DNA of 64,000 nucleotides from Kingdonia uniflora (lineage: Eukaryota > Streptophyta > Magnoliopsida > Ranunculales > Circaeasteraceae): NCBI GenBank assembly GCA_014058105.1, contig JACGCM010002207.1, forward strand, positions 248,001 through 312,000, read 5' to 3'. Position 1 is the stretch's first letter; every line of letters begins with the position of its first letter. The notes under the pieces were generated by a model that searched no databases, was not told the origin of the DNA, and worked only from the letters and a program-made list of their open reading frames with translations. Of the stretch, positions 46,446 to 58,018 are shown piece by piece. The position numbers were made by a program, and so were the translations under genes.

Positions 46446-47315
46446 CAAGCTAGTTAATGCATGTTGCGATGCGAGCAAAAAAATGCTATTGCAGATAACG
46501 CAAATATTTGCAACATTATTGCGAATATTCTGAAATAGTAGGCAAAAATTGTATATAATCCTAATATATGTGCACATTAATCTACATATGCAACTAGTGC
46601 AAACCTGTGCCTACGCCGTAGATCACGTTCTCTAAATTGATGTGTTAGGCTACTGATTTTTCTAGAGAGAGAAAGCGTCGAACCTAGGGTGCAAAGTGCA
46701 TCCATCGACCTCCTCCACAAATCTGCCTCGTAATACGCGTTTTAACTCAGATCTAGAGAAAGAGAAAGTTCTAGACGACCCAAAATATCTCCACTAAATG
46801 TACTCCTAGGGAGGAGGGTGCATCCATTGCGGTTTATATAATAGATATATTAATTAAGAAAAACATATAAAAGTATAATAAAATATAACTAACAAACTAT
46901 ATCTCAACGAACAAACTAACAAATCGTTGGTTTTAGGAGAGTTCTTGGAATGGTGTTCCATATTTTAGGCTTTGTTTTGAATAAGGTAGTTGAGTATCTC
47001 GTATCTCTTATCTTAATCTTATTAAGAAGCTTATACTTTTCGTAATTGTAGCATATATTCGCACAGTATTAACGTATATTTGCACAATATTTTCCTTGTT
47101 TGTGTTTTCTATCGTGCTTCATTTGGTTTCTCGCATTTGCGTTGCATTAGAAGATGCGACAGTATGCGACAAAAAGTGATAAAATGCGACGTAAAGCGAA
47201 AAAATACAACACATCTGCGTCCGGTCGCATTTAAGGGGTTATGATGGAGTTGCGATGCGATTCCAAGTTGCATAATTCGCATATGCGAGCGCATCTGTCG
47301 CATCTGACTACCTTG
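46446..47315. mobile_element. hAT-like non-autonomous element, copy 2, perfect 8-bp TSD
   Basis: The ends are CAAGCTAGTTAATGC and, inverted, CAAGGTAGTCAGATGCG, flanked by GTTGAGAA at 46438-46445 and again at 47316-47323. An exact 8-bp duplication is the mark of the hAT superfamily. Relative to copy 1 it carries an extra segment at about 46598-46835 with TGCATCCAT repeated (46700 and 46811) and CTAGAGAGAG/CTAGAGAAAG motifs, apparently a later insertion. No transposase is encoded. Confidence 0.9.
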
Positions 47316-47372
47316 GTTGAGAATCATTGCATGCTTAGGCTATAAACATGCTAGACTAAGTTTTTAAATATT

Positions 47373-48330
47373 ACGAAAAACTGTAGGATCTACTTGTCGT
47401 GCTGCGTCTTTTATATCTTAAGGAGATATGGGACATTGTCATAGACTCTGTCCTTACTAGCTCGCAAATGTATAGGAGCAGAGCCATTGTGCCCCTACGC
47501 CAATGATCAAGGCTATGAATAAAATGTGTAGCAGATTCTTTGTGGGATGTCCCTAACTGGATTAAGAAAAGCAATCTTATTAGTTGAACTAATTTGTGCA
47601 AACCTAAAGGGGAAGGTGGAGCTGAGATTATTGATCATCATAAATAGAATGTTGCCTCTATCTGCAAGTTAACTTTTCAAGTGGCTGCTTCAATGGATTC
47701 TTTATGGATGAAATTGGCTCAAAAGCATTTCATCAGAAATGGGCACTTTTGAACTATGAGTACCCCTAGTTCGTGATCTTGGGCTTGGAGAGGCATACTG
47801 GATAATAGATATGAGGTAAAACCTTTTGCTACTCACCTCATCGGAAATGGCTCTGCACCAAATTTCTGGCATGACCCCTGGATTACTATGGTGTAGCAAA
47901 AATAGTGTGGTGAGATACAACTACAGAATTAGGGACAACAGCTTGGTTGCTGATGTGTTGGTGGGTGATCATTGGAACCTCCCCTCTGTTGATAATGATG
48001 TTTATAACCAGAAGTGGAATCGTATTAAACTCATCAAGCCTATGCTAGAGTGTGCAGACAGAGTGATCTGGACCCCTAACCCTAAAGTAAGGTTTTGTAT
48101 GAAATCAGCATATGCAGTTATGAGGAGAAGTTACCCCAAAGAAGAGTGGATCCAAGTTTTCTAGTCCAAGAGAATCAGACCAAAAGTATAACTTCATAAC
48201 TTGGCTGATTATGAAGAGGGTGGTGACTACCCAGAATAAACTGGTTCAATGGTATGCTCTACCTACTTCTAATTGTGTGTTATGCAATAGAGGAGCTGGT
48301 AACAAGATCAAGGACATCAAGTAAATGATG
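47373..48330 (+). pseudogene. LINE RT C-terminal and zf-RVT fragment
   Basis: Frames with stops encode KPKGEGGAEIIDHHK, NVASICKLTFQVAASMDSLW, MKLAQKHFIRNGHF, then VADVLVGDHWNLPSVDNDVY, DRVIWTPNPKVRFCMKSAYA and FITWLIMKRVVTTQNKLVQW with NCVLCNRGAG. This is the standard end of a plant L1 polyprotein, including the C-x-x-C of the zinc-binding domain. The 5' end is truncated and the frame is broken many times. Confidence 0.85.
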
Positions 48331-49220
48331 AATACCATTAAGCTTTCAAGCACAAGGAGAGCCGAAAATGAAGCTACTATTCAGGCTTAGCAATGACATA
48401 ACACCTCACCCATTTACAAACCCAATGGAAGAAGCACAATAAGATCCATATCTCATTATGGAGCTAGTACCAGTAGGCCTTGTGTAAATGAACATATTCA
48501 ACAGAAAGTTTCATAATGGCTCAACAGAAAGTTCTGAATTGGGTCTTCAAATCTATGCCATGTTGTTGGGTCTGCAGTTGTGTAAGGAAATGAGGTATGC
48601 AAGAATTTAGTTGGGATCGGTTTCTAAGCTAGTAGTCTCAATGGTACAACGGAAACTTGAGCCTACCTAGAGGGCCAGACTTGATGTCTACTGAATTAGC
48701 AGCTTAGTTCATGAGTTATAGGGATTTTATCACACATTTTCCAAGAGACCAACAAAGTTGCTCTGTACCTGTCTAGACTTGTTCATGATGTAAATTAGGT
48801 TTTTTTTTAGGACCTTTCATGGAGGACCTTGACAATCTTATGTGTCTGGACTCTATATTAATATCATACATTAGAATGTAAATTTGTTTATTCTAATACA
48901 TAGTGGTAGGGGTCTTGCATAAACTCTAGCTTGCCTTTGAATTAGAAAAGCGTTACTCTTTGCAGAAAGTTGGAAGTTGAATATGCCAGCGCCAAACAAC
49001 AAAAACACAGTTAGATTTAGAAGAAAAATAGAGATAATTAGGAAGTGAGAATGGGAAGGAACCCATACCTTCTTGGTGGTATCAAATATGGATATAGTTT
49101 CTAATTTTCTCTCTCTATTGATTGCAAAGTAAATGAAATGTTTTTATTACCAAACCCTATAAAAGGAATAATTAAAAAAATGGCTTAGTCCAATACATGT
49201 GTAAAGCCTCTTTAGCAGGT
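48331..49220. other. Intergenic, no supported feature
   Basis: No frame or repeat I can recognise; AT-rich sequence, possibly LINE 3' UTR in the first few hundred bases. Confidence 0.5.
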
Positions 49221-49510
49221 TACATTTATATAAAATTTAGTTCAATGAGATCGTTTTAATTATGAAAGTTCAAACATTTGTGTTTACCTCGTATCTTCTA
49301 GGACCTGTAATGGCGAGTTCGCTATGCATACACTCCATTGTGCGAGAGGTTTTATTCCACGAGGTAGAGCACCTCAAATGTATGCATAGCCCACTGCGAT
49401 CTTAGATCCTAAAAGATACAAGGTACTTGATGGTTACATGACTTTAAACACAAAATGTTTTGATTTACCAATAAAAAAATCTCAATTTTACTTAATTTGT
49501 ATGAATGTAG
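49221..49510. mobile_element. Foldback (hairpin) MITE-like element
   Basis: The two halves are inverted copies. Left marks in order are TACATTTATA, CAATGAGAT, CAAACATTTGTGTTT, ACCTCGTATCTTCTAGGA, GCTATGCATACA and GAGAGG; their complements follow in reverse order on the right, converging on a short loop near 49355-49365. The potential stem is about 130 bp with mismatches. The target duplication is unclear, perhaps only TA. Confidence 0.8.
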
Positions 49511-49965
49511 AACGAATAAATGGAATTTACACAATTATTTTACTTGGGACATTTTTTGTTGTTTTACCTTTATAGCGTTTAGCAGGGAAGTAGTTCCATT
49601 TAAATTGAGAGAGGAGAGAAGAAATCACATCAGTATTTGATACTATCTAGAAGGTAAGGATTCTTCCTTTTCCTATTTCCCAATTATCTCAATTTTTATA
49701 AATCTAGCAGTGTTGTTGATTAAGGATTTTTAATTTGCGAGATTTTGTTTTAATTAAATATAATTTTGCTATTTAAATTTCAATTTATGTGTTTCAACTA
49801 CTGTGTTTTTGAGTTTAGGGTTTGATTTTGTTTGATGTAGGATTTACTTATGTTGTGTTCATAAAAACCTTGACAAAGCTAATATATTCCGTGCTTATTT
49901 AAATTTTTACTCATGCCAAATATGTGTAAATCAATATTGCTTTTGTCTGCTATATGTGTTTAATT

Positions 49966-50168
49966 CATGGTTCAAAAACTCGGGCTTAATACTTGGATTT
50001 CCCGTGGCGGATCCCAAGCTGGTAGCATTATATATTGATGAGTGTCCCAAAATGGAGTGTCCACGGATCCAGTCCTATACAATCCGAGTTGACTCGTGAA
50101 AACGATCTGGTGTGATCCAAGTTGGATCAGGTAATTCTGGCCGATCCGATCCGAGTTTTCGAGCCATG
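49966..50168. mobile_element. 203-bp MITE with perfect 8-bp TSD (hAT-like)
   Basis: The termini CATGGTTCAAAAACTCGG and, inverted, CATGGCTCGAAAACTCGG agree at 16 of 18 positions. GTTTAATT occurs at 49958-49965 and 50169-50176 directly outside, an exact 8-bp duplication. The interior has several GGATCC/GATCCGA motifs. No coding capacity. Confidence 0.92.
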
Positions 50169-50176
50169 GTTTAATT

Positions 50177-52079
50177 TGATTTAGGAATAGCCCTATTTGT
50201 GTTTGATAAAAATCCTGAACCACAGTAGAGATTTGTGTATGTTGAAATTAGTCTAAGATTTTCAATTATTTTCTAGAAAGGTAATCTTCCTCGCTTTAAT
50301 GTCATGTATTCCCTTATGACGTCTTTGGGGTTATGAGCAAACCCTGTGTACTTCATTTTTCTTCCATGACGACTATTCTCAACAGGTAATATGTACATCG
50401 TTTTCAAGTCACATTCATCCTTCTTAGATTATTGACTGGAGTGCGAGTAAACATGTCTGCTATACCATCTCTCTTTGCTGACTTTTAGAACTCCAAATCT
50501 CGTATTCTTCATGCAACTGGTTCTACTGCGAGTATTTGTGAAGGGTGAATTTTATCCAAATCGCTGGATAAAAATTTCCTTTTACTCTGTTGTCAATGAT
50601 AAGATTTCAAAATCGCTGCAGTATGCAATCTTATTTACTCCATCTCGTCGTGTTTTTTCAGGACCTCCAGACGGAGAAGGTGATTGGATCAGTGCATAAA
50701 AGTCATGTTTTGTACTATCTGGAATCCTGGATCCCAGTGAACATATCTTTGTCTGCTTTGCTTGCCACTATGTCCCAACTTTAGTGGTATTGTCATTTGG
50801 AACACCTTATATTAAATAAACTGTCAGGTTATTCCGAATTCGAGTCTAGGGTAGGTTTTAGAGTATGAGGCTTGCTAAATTCAGAAGCATCACATAGTCT
50901 AATTCCATATGACATTGGGAGATCATCAAATAATAAGCATTTTTGCCTTTATTATCTTATTTTCCCTGTTGAAGATTTCCCTCGAAGAACTTAGTTATTT
51001 CTCATGATAGATCGTTCTGAATTGCTAAAAATTGTTCTTACCTGTTATAATGAGATTGTGGCAGTTTGATAAATGCATATATCCTTCAATTTTACAGTGC
51101 CCTTGAATATATTCAGACTAGTATCCCTTTTTTTCCTTCTTGCTGATAGCGGCATAATGCATCAAACTACTTCTCATACATCTTAGGAGAATGCGGTTAA
51201 ATCACGGAAACATCCTTACTTGATAGATGACGAATGTACACTGTTCACTATGCGTCATGCTAACCCGTCTTGGGCGAATGAGTGCTCACAACTTGTTATC
51301 AGTGGGATGCCACTGTCGTCTTTATGTTATATCCTGATGTGAGTACCATCGATTTACCTCCTAGAATGTTTGGGTATGTTTTTTCTTCACGTGTTGCGTC
51401 GTGGGAAGGATAAGCTTTGTTCTTCTAGGCTTGGTCAGTTTGTAGGGCTAATGCTTGGAAAACCAAGAAGTCCTGGGATTAATCCCCCTCACAAGCAGCT
51501 TTACCTTTATAAAAAAAAACTAGAAAGGATGGATTCCTTAATTATCAGAGATGTGTGGAGTGAAGAGGAAAAGGTGTTTCACTTTAACAAGTTCGGTGTG
51601 GGCAGATTCTTGGTTTCAGCTTGTGTTTTAAAACATTTTTTATGGGGATATATCATAATTTATTTGAGTGTGTTGGCCTAAAGTGAATAACTCAAGGCAT
51701 GACTTATGGGATGGGTTGCAGGGAGTGACAATTTTTTTTGAGTGGATGTGCGATCTACTCGGAGATTTCAAGATCAGATTTCGTTTATTAGATGAACACA
51801 CTACGTGGATTATATTTATATCCAGTATGGATTCTTAGGATTTTATTTACATTAACTCTCTAGCAGATTTACTGTTACCAGGAGATAAGTTTACTTAGTC
51901 TAATAACTAGGAGAACCCAGTTCTTTGTCGTCTTGGCAAATTTTTGGTTGAAGGCGAGTGAGAAAATATTTCCCTTAACTGTCCCAATTTTCAATACTTT
52001 GCTCAAAAAATATAAACGGGACGTCGCCCCGTTCATCTCATGTCGTTCTTCAGAAGATATTTATAATATTTAGAAGATA
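50177..52079 (+). other. Unresolved region, possible decayed gene or LINE remnants
   Basis: Splice-like pieces occur, for example TTTTTTCAG|GACCTCCAGACGG at 50662, but no continuous coding model can be built. Open runs at 50475-50699 and 51370-51681 have no recognisable family features. Confidence 0.4.
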
Positions 52080-52298
52080 TGCTATTCTTATTTAGGCTGA
52101 TGTTTTATTTCCTTAATGGTTTAGGACTTTATTCATTTGGTAAGTTTTTTTTAGTAGGACTCCTTTATGGAAATCCAAGATATTTAGAAAGTCTTGTTGA
52201 TTTGAGAATGTTAATAAAATTTCTCTTTTTCTGAGTGAAGTGAGTTTTATACTTGATTGATCATCAATTCGTTGCTTCCACCGAATTATTTTCTATCA
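52080..52298 (+). repeat. Left LTR, lacking the TATA segment
   Basis: 219 bp; compared with the right LTR it misses about 42 bases between TCTTGTT and ATTTTGAGAAT, which in the right copy contain TATAAATAAAGGC. Confidence 0.85.
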
Positions 52299-52660
52299 AA
52301 TTTGGTACTAGAGCATGTAAAATCCTAGGATTTTGAGCCTATGCGTCCTTCGTCAGCAATGGTGAACCAGAAGTACGGTAGAGAAACCTCCCGCTAATAG
52401 CACTAGATTTGATCAATTTGACAAAGCTTTACAACATATTGTAATGATATTCCAACATGATATGCTACCAAACGGGTAGATGTCGTTAATTACAAGATGA
52501 AGGCTGGAAAAATGGAGAAGGTATCATTCATTATCTATCACGACTCGAAACCCGCTTTAGAATTCAAACCCCTCTAATCCACGATTTTGTAAAAAAACAA
52601 TAATTGAAAAGAAGGAAAAACACAAATCAATTAGAAAAAATATGATGCGGTTGCATTCTA

Positions 52661-52727
52661 TAGAGAGGCTTGATTACCTCTCTATATTGTTAAAAAACAA
52701 TTACAATATAGAGAGGCTTGATTGCCC
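52661..52727 (+). repeat. Duplicated TATAGAGAGGCTTGATT unit with hairpin potential
   Basis: TATAGAGAGGCTTGATTACC is repeated as TATAGAGAGGCTTGATTGCC about 44 bases later. CCTCTCTATATTGT between them can pair with ACAATATAGAGAGG. Confidence 0.85.
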
Positions 52728-53726
52728 CTTCTTGGGTTACATTCTATTTCAGGTGGTGGAAGAAACCTACCGAATTAGGTTTTTGCTATACAAAATACCT
52801 AAATTAGGTCCAAGGAAAATACATGGATCCAAACCCAAAAGTAGGTCGGTCGTAGTGTAAAATATCACATCGAATCAATCAAAAAGTCTTGAATCCCTGC
52901 ACAAAAATACAGAGCCAAAATAAGGGGTATAAATCTTTCTGGATCAGGTCCCCCCTTTCGGAGACTTGTGCCCCTACTCAAGCTAGAACTGGAGATTAGG
53001 GATCTTAGAAATCCCTTTATCACAACTGTACCCCTTGGACTTGCTAGGAATACCACTTGCACTTGCTAGGAAGCTGGCCCGTTCTGCTGATCCCGAAAGA
53101 CTCAATGTTCCCCCTCCTGGTTGCAGTCCGCTTCCTTCTAGAACACCGTCCTCCTTCAAAGGATCTTCTCGCTCAATTCAGATTTCCTTAGTCCCTATTT
53201 ATTTGCGTTGAAATCCGTAATCAAAATAGCAGGTATAGATCTTCCTGGATCACCCGAGTGAGTTCCTTCTCCAAACCCATAACTTGCTTTAATGTTAAAA
53301 AACCGGTGAAGTGTGCTTTTGTTTGGGTATAATCTATGGGTTACTTGCCTAGATCAGGGTATGTAAATTCCCATAAAAAAAGAAAAATTTGGGGAACTTT
53401 GGCAGCCTAGCCCCTCCCGAAGTTGTGACTGAAAAGGTTAGCAAGGCCGAAACATGGATGTAATGGAATCTCCAATCTGATTCAATTTTGGGGTGTTTAT
53501 GGCTTGATATTGCAAGCATGATACTCTGCTGTGTCGTTCTTTGCTTCAAGCACCAGTGAATGATTATCTTGTGTCCTTATTTGTGTGCCGACCACGATTC
53601 TTGTGCTTCTTTGTTCACGTTGGAAAGTTTCGCGGGAGAATCTAAACCTTGAAGAATTTGGCCACAATTTAGGAAACCACAACAAATTGTCAAAGTTTGT
53701 AGATGAACTTTTCAAAGCCGAAGAGA

Positions 53727-53987
53727 TGTTATTCTTATTTAGGTTAATATTTTATTTCCTTATATTTTAGGAATTTATTCATTTGTTAAGTTTGATTTAG
53801 TAGGATTCTTTTATGGAAATCCAAGAGATTTAGAAAATCTTGTTAGATTTCTATAAATAAAGGCTAAGGCACAATTATTATTCAGTTGATTTTGAGAATA
53901 TTAATTTTATTCTCTTTTCTTGAGTGAAGTGAATTTTATACTTGATTAGTCATCAATTTGTTGTTTTCGCCGAATTGTTTTTTATCA
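53727..53987 (+). repeat. Right LTR with TATA box
   Basis: 261 bp, carrying TATAAATAAAGGC about 130 bases from the start and an AT-rich end TTTTTTATCA. Probably the ancestral LTR form. Confidence 0.85.
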
Positions 53988-56504
53988 TGGAAGTTGGTAG
54001 AAGAGTTTACTCTCTCTATAGCATGTTTAATAACAATCCATAGCGAGAGAGATTGTTCTCTAGAACCAAGACCAGGTTTTGCCCCTTCACCTTCCCCACT
54101 AGATCTAAATCCCTATCACTCATTGCGTTTAGGAAAGGTTTGCACGCTTATATGCAAAATCTTAGTACTCAGCACCCTTTTCTAAAATTTAGTTCATTAC
54201 ATTAGTTTCTCCACTTGGATCTCTTCACTATCTTTCTCTGTTGTTTCAATTCCTACTTTTAAAAATGCGATGATTTATCGTGGATCAAAGTTTGGCCATG
54301 AATGAGGAGATGAGTTCGCTTCTTCTTAATTAGACATGGGATCTTACATATCTTCTCGCTGGTGAAATAGACTATTGGGCGCTGATGATTTGTACCGTAA
54401 TTTGATTGAACCTCAAGAAACATCTAGTGGCTAAAGTTTCCACCCTAGAAAGTCATTTGTTAAGTCAACCCCAGCTGATCAAACTTGTGTCATGATTTTG
54501 GTTGCAAAATTTGCATAAGAAAGTATGAGAGTTCGTTAAACCCTAGCTAATAACCTTTTACTAGCTCTGACCGTCGGTTATCCAAAACCTTGAGACGTTA
54601 CTGTCCTCACATAATTAGGATCTCACAATGGATTAGGTTTTAAGAACCCACTTATAAAATAGGAAAGGGATCTTACGGAGGTTGGTGAAGTGGCTATTAA
54701 AACTTTCTGCACCATAGAGATAGGGTCATCGGAGTGGTTTCGTATCTTTTCTTTCTTCCTTTCTTCATTTTTTCATCATGAACCATGTTTGCCTTTGCAG
54801 TCACATATAGTACTAGCTATTTCTGGTATATTTTCTGCCTTAAATTATTTGCTTGAAGTATTATGGAGCGTTGTTTTGTTGATTTACAAGTTTCTGTGAA
54901 CCTAAAATTTGTGAAATGCCTATTCAAAGTAGTAATAGATATAGTGATTTGTCGGTATACAGAGAATTATCAAATACATCCCTAGTTTTTTCCGTTTGAG
55001 CTTTTAGGCCTAACAGTTGATAAACAAGATCTATATCATCATCCAAACTCAACCATGGCAGTAAAACTCTCTCACGTAAATACACATTGATCTCGTAGCC
55101 GTTTCTTTTAGTGTCTGCATATTTGCTGCAAACTTGGATGGATCTTGGGTTGCAGCCCTACTAAACAGATACCAAGTTTGCACCTTTGGTAGACCTCTTC
55201 AAAGCCGCCGAGCTATTCAAACAGGGTTTATCATTTATTTTTCTTTCCTAATGACCTGTACAACCATTGGTCGCTTTGTTTCCTAATCTTGAGCGTATGC
55301 ATCACCATGAAGCTCTATACTTCTTAGCAAAAAGTGATCATAAGTATATAGCTTCTGTGTAGTAAACTGATATCAGTAAATAGCTTTTGTTATTGCTCCG
55401 AAAGATAATAGTCCTTGGGGAAATTTTCCTCTTATTTGGTGCATTTCATCAGAATTTCCTATAATGACAGGTTCGTCTGTGTTCGTAGCGTCTGCATGCG
55501 ATTTATTCCCTTCTGTTGCAAAGTTGAAATAATATAACCAAGCTAACTGCACTTTAAATTTTTGTCTTGAATCTAGTATGGAAGAGAATGCAGTTGTTGT
55601 GTGCATTAAGATAGAATTACTCATGTTTGCAGTTTTTCATTGGCATACTCTTCATTCTAGTCTGATACCAGTTCTTATTTGTTGCGTCTTACTTGCTTTG
55701 CAGGGAATGCATCAGAACAAACGAGGGAGTAAGAGCATGGGAATAGGTAAGCGAGCAAGGAAGGTGGTGCTTCAATCATTACAGTCCAACAGAAGAATAT
55801 TGTGTATCCTATCAAATGTAATTCGATGATACGGGTAGAGGTTATGAAGATTGAGTGATAGATTCCGCATGGAGTTTGGTTTCTCATAGTGCAGGATCAA
55901 TTGTAATGCAATGTATGTCATTGGGGCGAAGTCCATCATGTCATGAGGTGCACGGAATATATTTCATGAGGGAAAGTTTGTCATGCTAAGAGGTGGGAGA
56001 AGTACCCACATTCGGCCATGGATATGTATAAAAAACCAATTTTTGTTGTTACTGATTTAGTGATTTTGGGGTTTGTGATCATACTTGAAAGAAGGCTAAT
56101 ATTATATTTTGGACCATATTTGCGTTTGTGACTTCCTGAGTTACCAAATAGAAAAGGTTAGATTGCTTAAATTTTAAATGCTTAAATTTTAAATGGCCAT
56201 TTCCTGCAAACATGATGCAAATGAGGCAAAACACAGTCCTAACTACTTCCATGTAGTTGTTCTATCTGCATTGCAAATTGGTTCAATTTCAACTGTTCTT
56301 TGAAGCAAAAAAAATTGCAATTATGTGCAAAGGATTCTTTTTTGGATTTCATTTTGGTGTATTTGCTTTTAGGCATTCTACTTGGGAACAAAAATAAGAA
56401 GAAAATGATACTTACAACTTCATCTAACATAAACTATATTTCAATTGCAACTTGAAATGTATATGCAAATGCAAAGAAGTTTTGTATTGCCTCCAATTTG
56501 CATT
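53988..56504. other. Intergenic or decayed gene, unresolved
   Basis: No family is recognisable. One exon-like segment, GCTTTGCAG|GGAATGCATCAG...GGGAATAG|GTAAGC (55704-55747), has good splice signals but no coding partners that I can join. Confidence 0.4.
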
Positions 56505-56885
56505 TGTAATAGCCTAATTTCGTATTTTGAACTTAGTCTTTAGACCAATGATAATCAGAGCGTTTAGATGAACAATGAAAGAATACTAGCATAAAGTTTA
56601 GCGTGGAAAACCTTTGAATAGGTTAAAAACCACGACCACTTTTGAGGATTTAGAAAAAGAGGTGTTATTGATAGTTGTTAGCTATTACACAGGATGCTCC
56701 GAGTATTGAGTCAGAATTCATTCGTCCTTCATATGGAATTCTCTGGTCCTATTTATAGGTCTTATAATATGATCGTTTGACGACCATTATTATTCTTAAT
56801 GATGGACGTTGCAATATATATTTGATAGTCTTTGAACTGATTGTGTAATAGTATAATCTTGCTGTCTTGTAACGACTTCATTAAT
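56505..56885 (-). repeat. Inverted LTR of the 3.9-kb gypsy family
   Basis: The reverse complement matches 3868-4268: GTCGTTACAAGACAGC, AATAATAATGGTCGTCAAAC, TATAAATAGGACCAGAG, CCTATTCAAAGGTTTTCCAC, and AAATTAGGCTATTACA at the end (56505 side). It could extend to about 57059, where CACTACA gives a TG..CA partner (TGTAGTGG on the minus strand). Flanking GCATT and ACCGC do not match, so neither end of a solo LTR is proven. No internal domains are adjacent. Confidence 0.85.
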
Positions 56886-57413
56886 GACCGAGTGCTTGTT
56901 GACTCAAACTGTTGATGTAGAGGTCGAAAATGATGAATAGAACTCTGTAGTTGTTTCGTAATGTGTCATAAATGTGTCACGTGTATGTTGACGAGGTCGA
57001 GTGGTCGTATGATGGTCGAAGATGAAGCTTGAGTTCGAGATGCGGAATAAGCCACTACAACCGCCTCCTCTCAGCCAAGAGTAGGAGAAGCATTGTGGGC
57101 GAGTGGTGTAGCTTGAGAAGCTTAATTAATATTGTAATTAATATCGGGGAATCATTTCAAATGCATATTCATGAATATCTGTTGTGGCTGTTGGGTTTCC
57201 TAGAACCAATGGCTTTGGTAAATATTATTGCATGAGAATTCTTTCTGATGTTGGGAATTTGGAAAGTCGTCTTTAATGTTGATTGCAATATAACTAGCAC
57301 TCTAGCTTGCTGTTGCAGTTATGATTAACCAAGTGTTTCTCTGAAATTTTCTTATGTATCTTTCTTTCTGTAACTTTCTTTCTATAATTTGTAGCCTTCT
57401 TTCTGTTGAGAGG

Positions 57414-58018
57414 ATGGTAACCACTAGACATCAATCTTGGGAGGCTAGGATTCTGGCGAAAGTGGAAGAACTTCGGTTCTGATACTTTGGAAATCAGTAT
57501 CTGAGTCTGCCTACGCCAATTCCCGTGTCTCCTACCTTTTACGGTATGACATCCGAAGAGGTGGTGAAGGCAGATGATGATCATCATCAAATAGTGCGTT
57601 TTCACTATCTGTTGACATCGGAGGAGGAGCGCAAGAATGAGCCTCGTTTGCTGGCGGAGGAAGTTGTTACAACTGAAGATGAAGCGGCAGGCGTTCGTCT
57701 GAGGGAGTCTCACCAGTACCCTGTTGGTGAGTGGGTTCTATCAAAGAAATAAGACCCTTATTCCTTCTCTGTCACGCGGGGTGGTGGAGGTTATGGTGGA
57801 AGAGACGGTGGTGGAGGAATTTTTTCTTCTGCACAATCATCGTCTCTTGTCGTTAAGAAGGTCCTTCCGCAAAGGGTTGGGTCAAGCACACGCACCTTAG
57901 CTTTCTCGGTAATTTCCAGTTCATGGATTGCCTGGGCCATTTTTGTAGGGGATCAGTGTTTGGAAGCATGCTTCAATTTTTCATCTTCAGGCTCTGTTGG
58001 TGCTATTTCCTTTTCTTG
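57414..58018 (+). pseudogene. Frame MVTTRHQ, copy 2 of the small family, with Gly-rich extension
   Basis: From ATG 57414 a frame reads MVTTRHQSWEARILAKVEEL, a TGA stop at 57480, YFGNQYLSLPTPIPVSPTFY, SEEVVKADDDHHQIVRFHYL and LTSEEERKNEPR, ending SKK and TAA at 57750-57752. The same frame continues through a Gly-rich part (VTRGGGGYGGRDGGGG) to a stop near 58018. It matches the 24490 frame inside the MULE over about 70 residues. A CT-rich leader (TTTCTTTCTGTAACTTTCTT) precedes it. No known domain; two stops argue against function, unless TGA interrupts an intron or is a sequence error. Confidence 0.6.

Larger units (their letters stand above)
52080..53987 (+). mobile_element. 1.9-kb non-autonomous LTR element
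   Basis: Direct repeats 52080-52298 and 53727-53987 start TGCTATTC/TGTTATTC and end CTATCA/TTATCA. TGGTACTAGAGC (52303-52314), close to the initiator-methionine tRNA primer-binding site, follows the left LTR, and AAAGCCGAAGAGA precedes the right LTR as a possible polypurine tract. The 1.4-kb interior has no protein domain I recognise, only a short gag-like start (ATGGTGAACCAGAAGTACGG). No clear target duplication. Confidence 0.85.
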
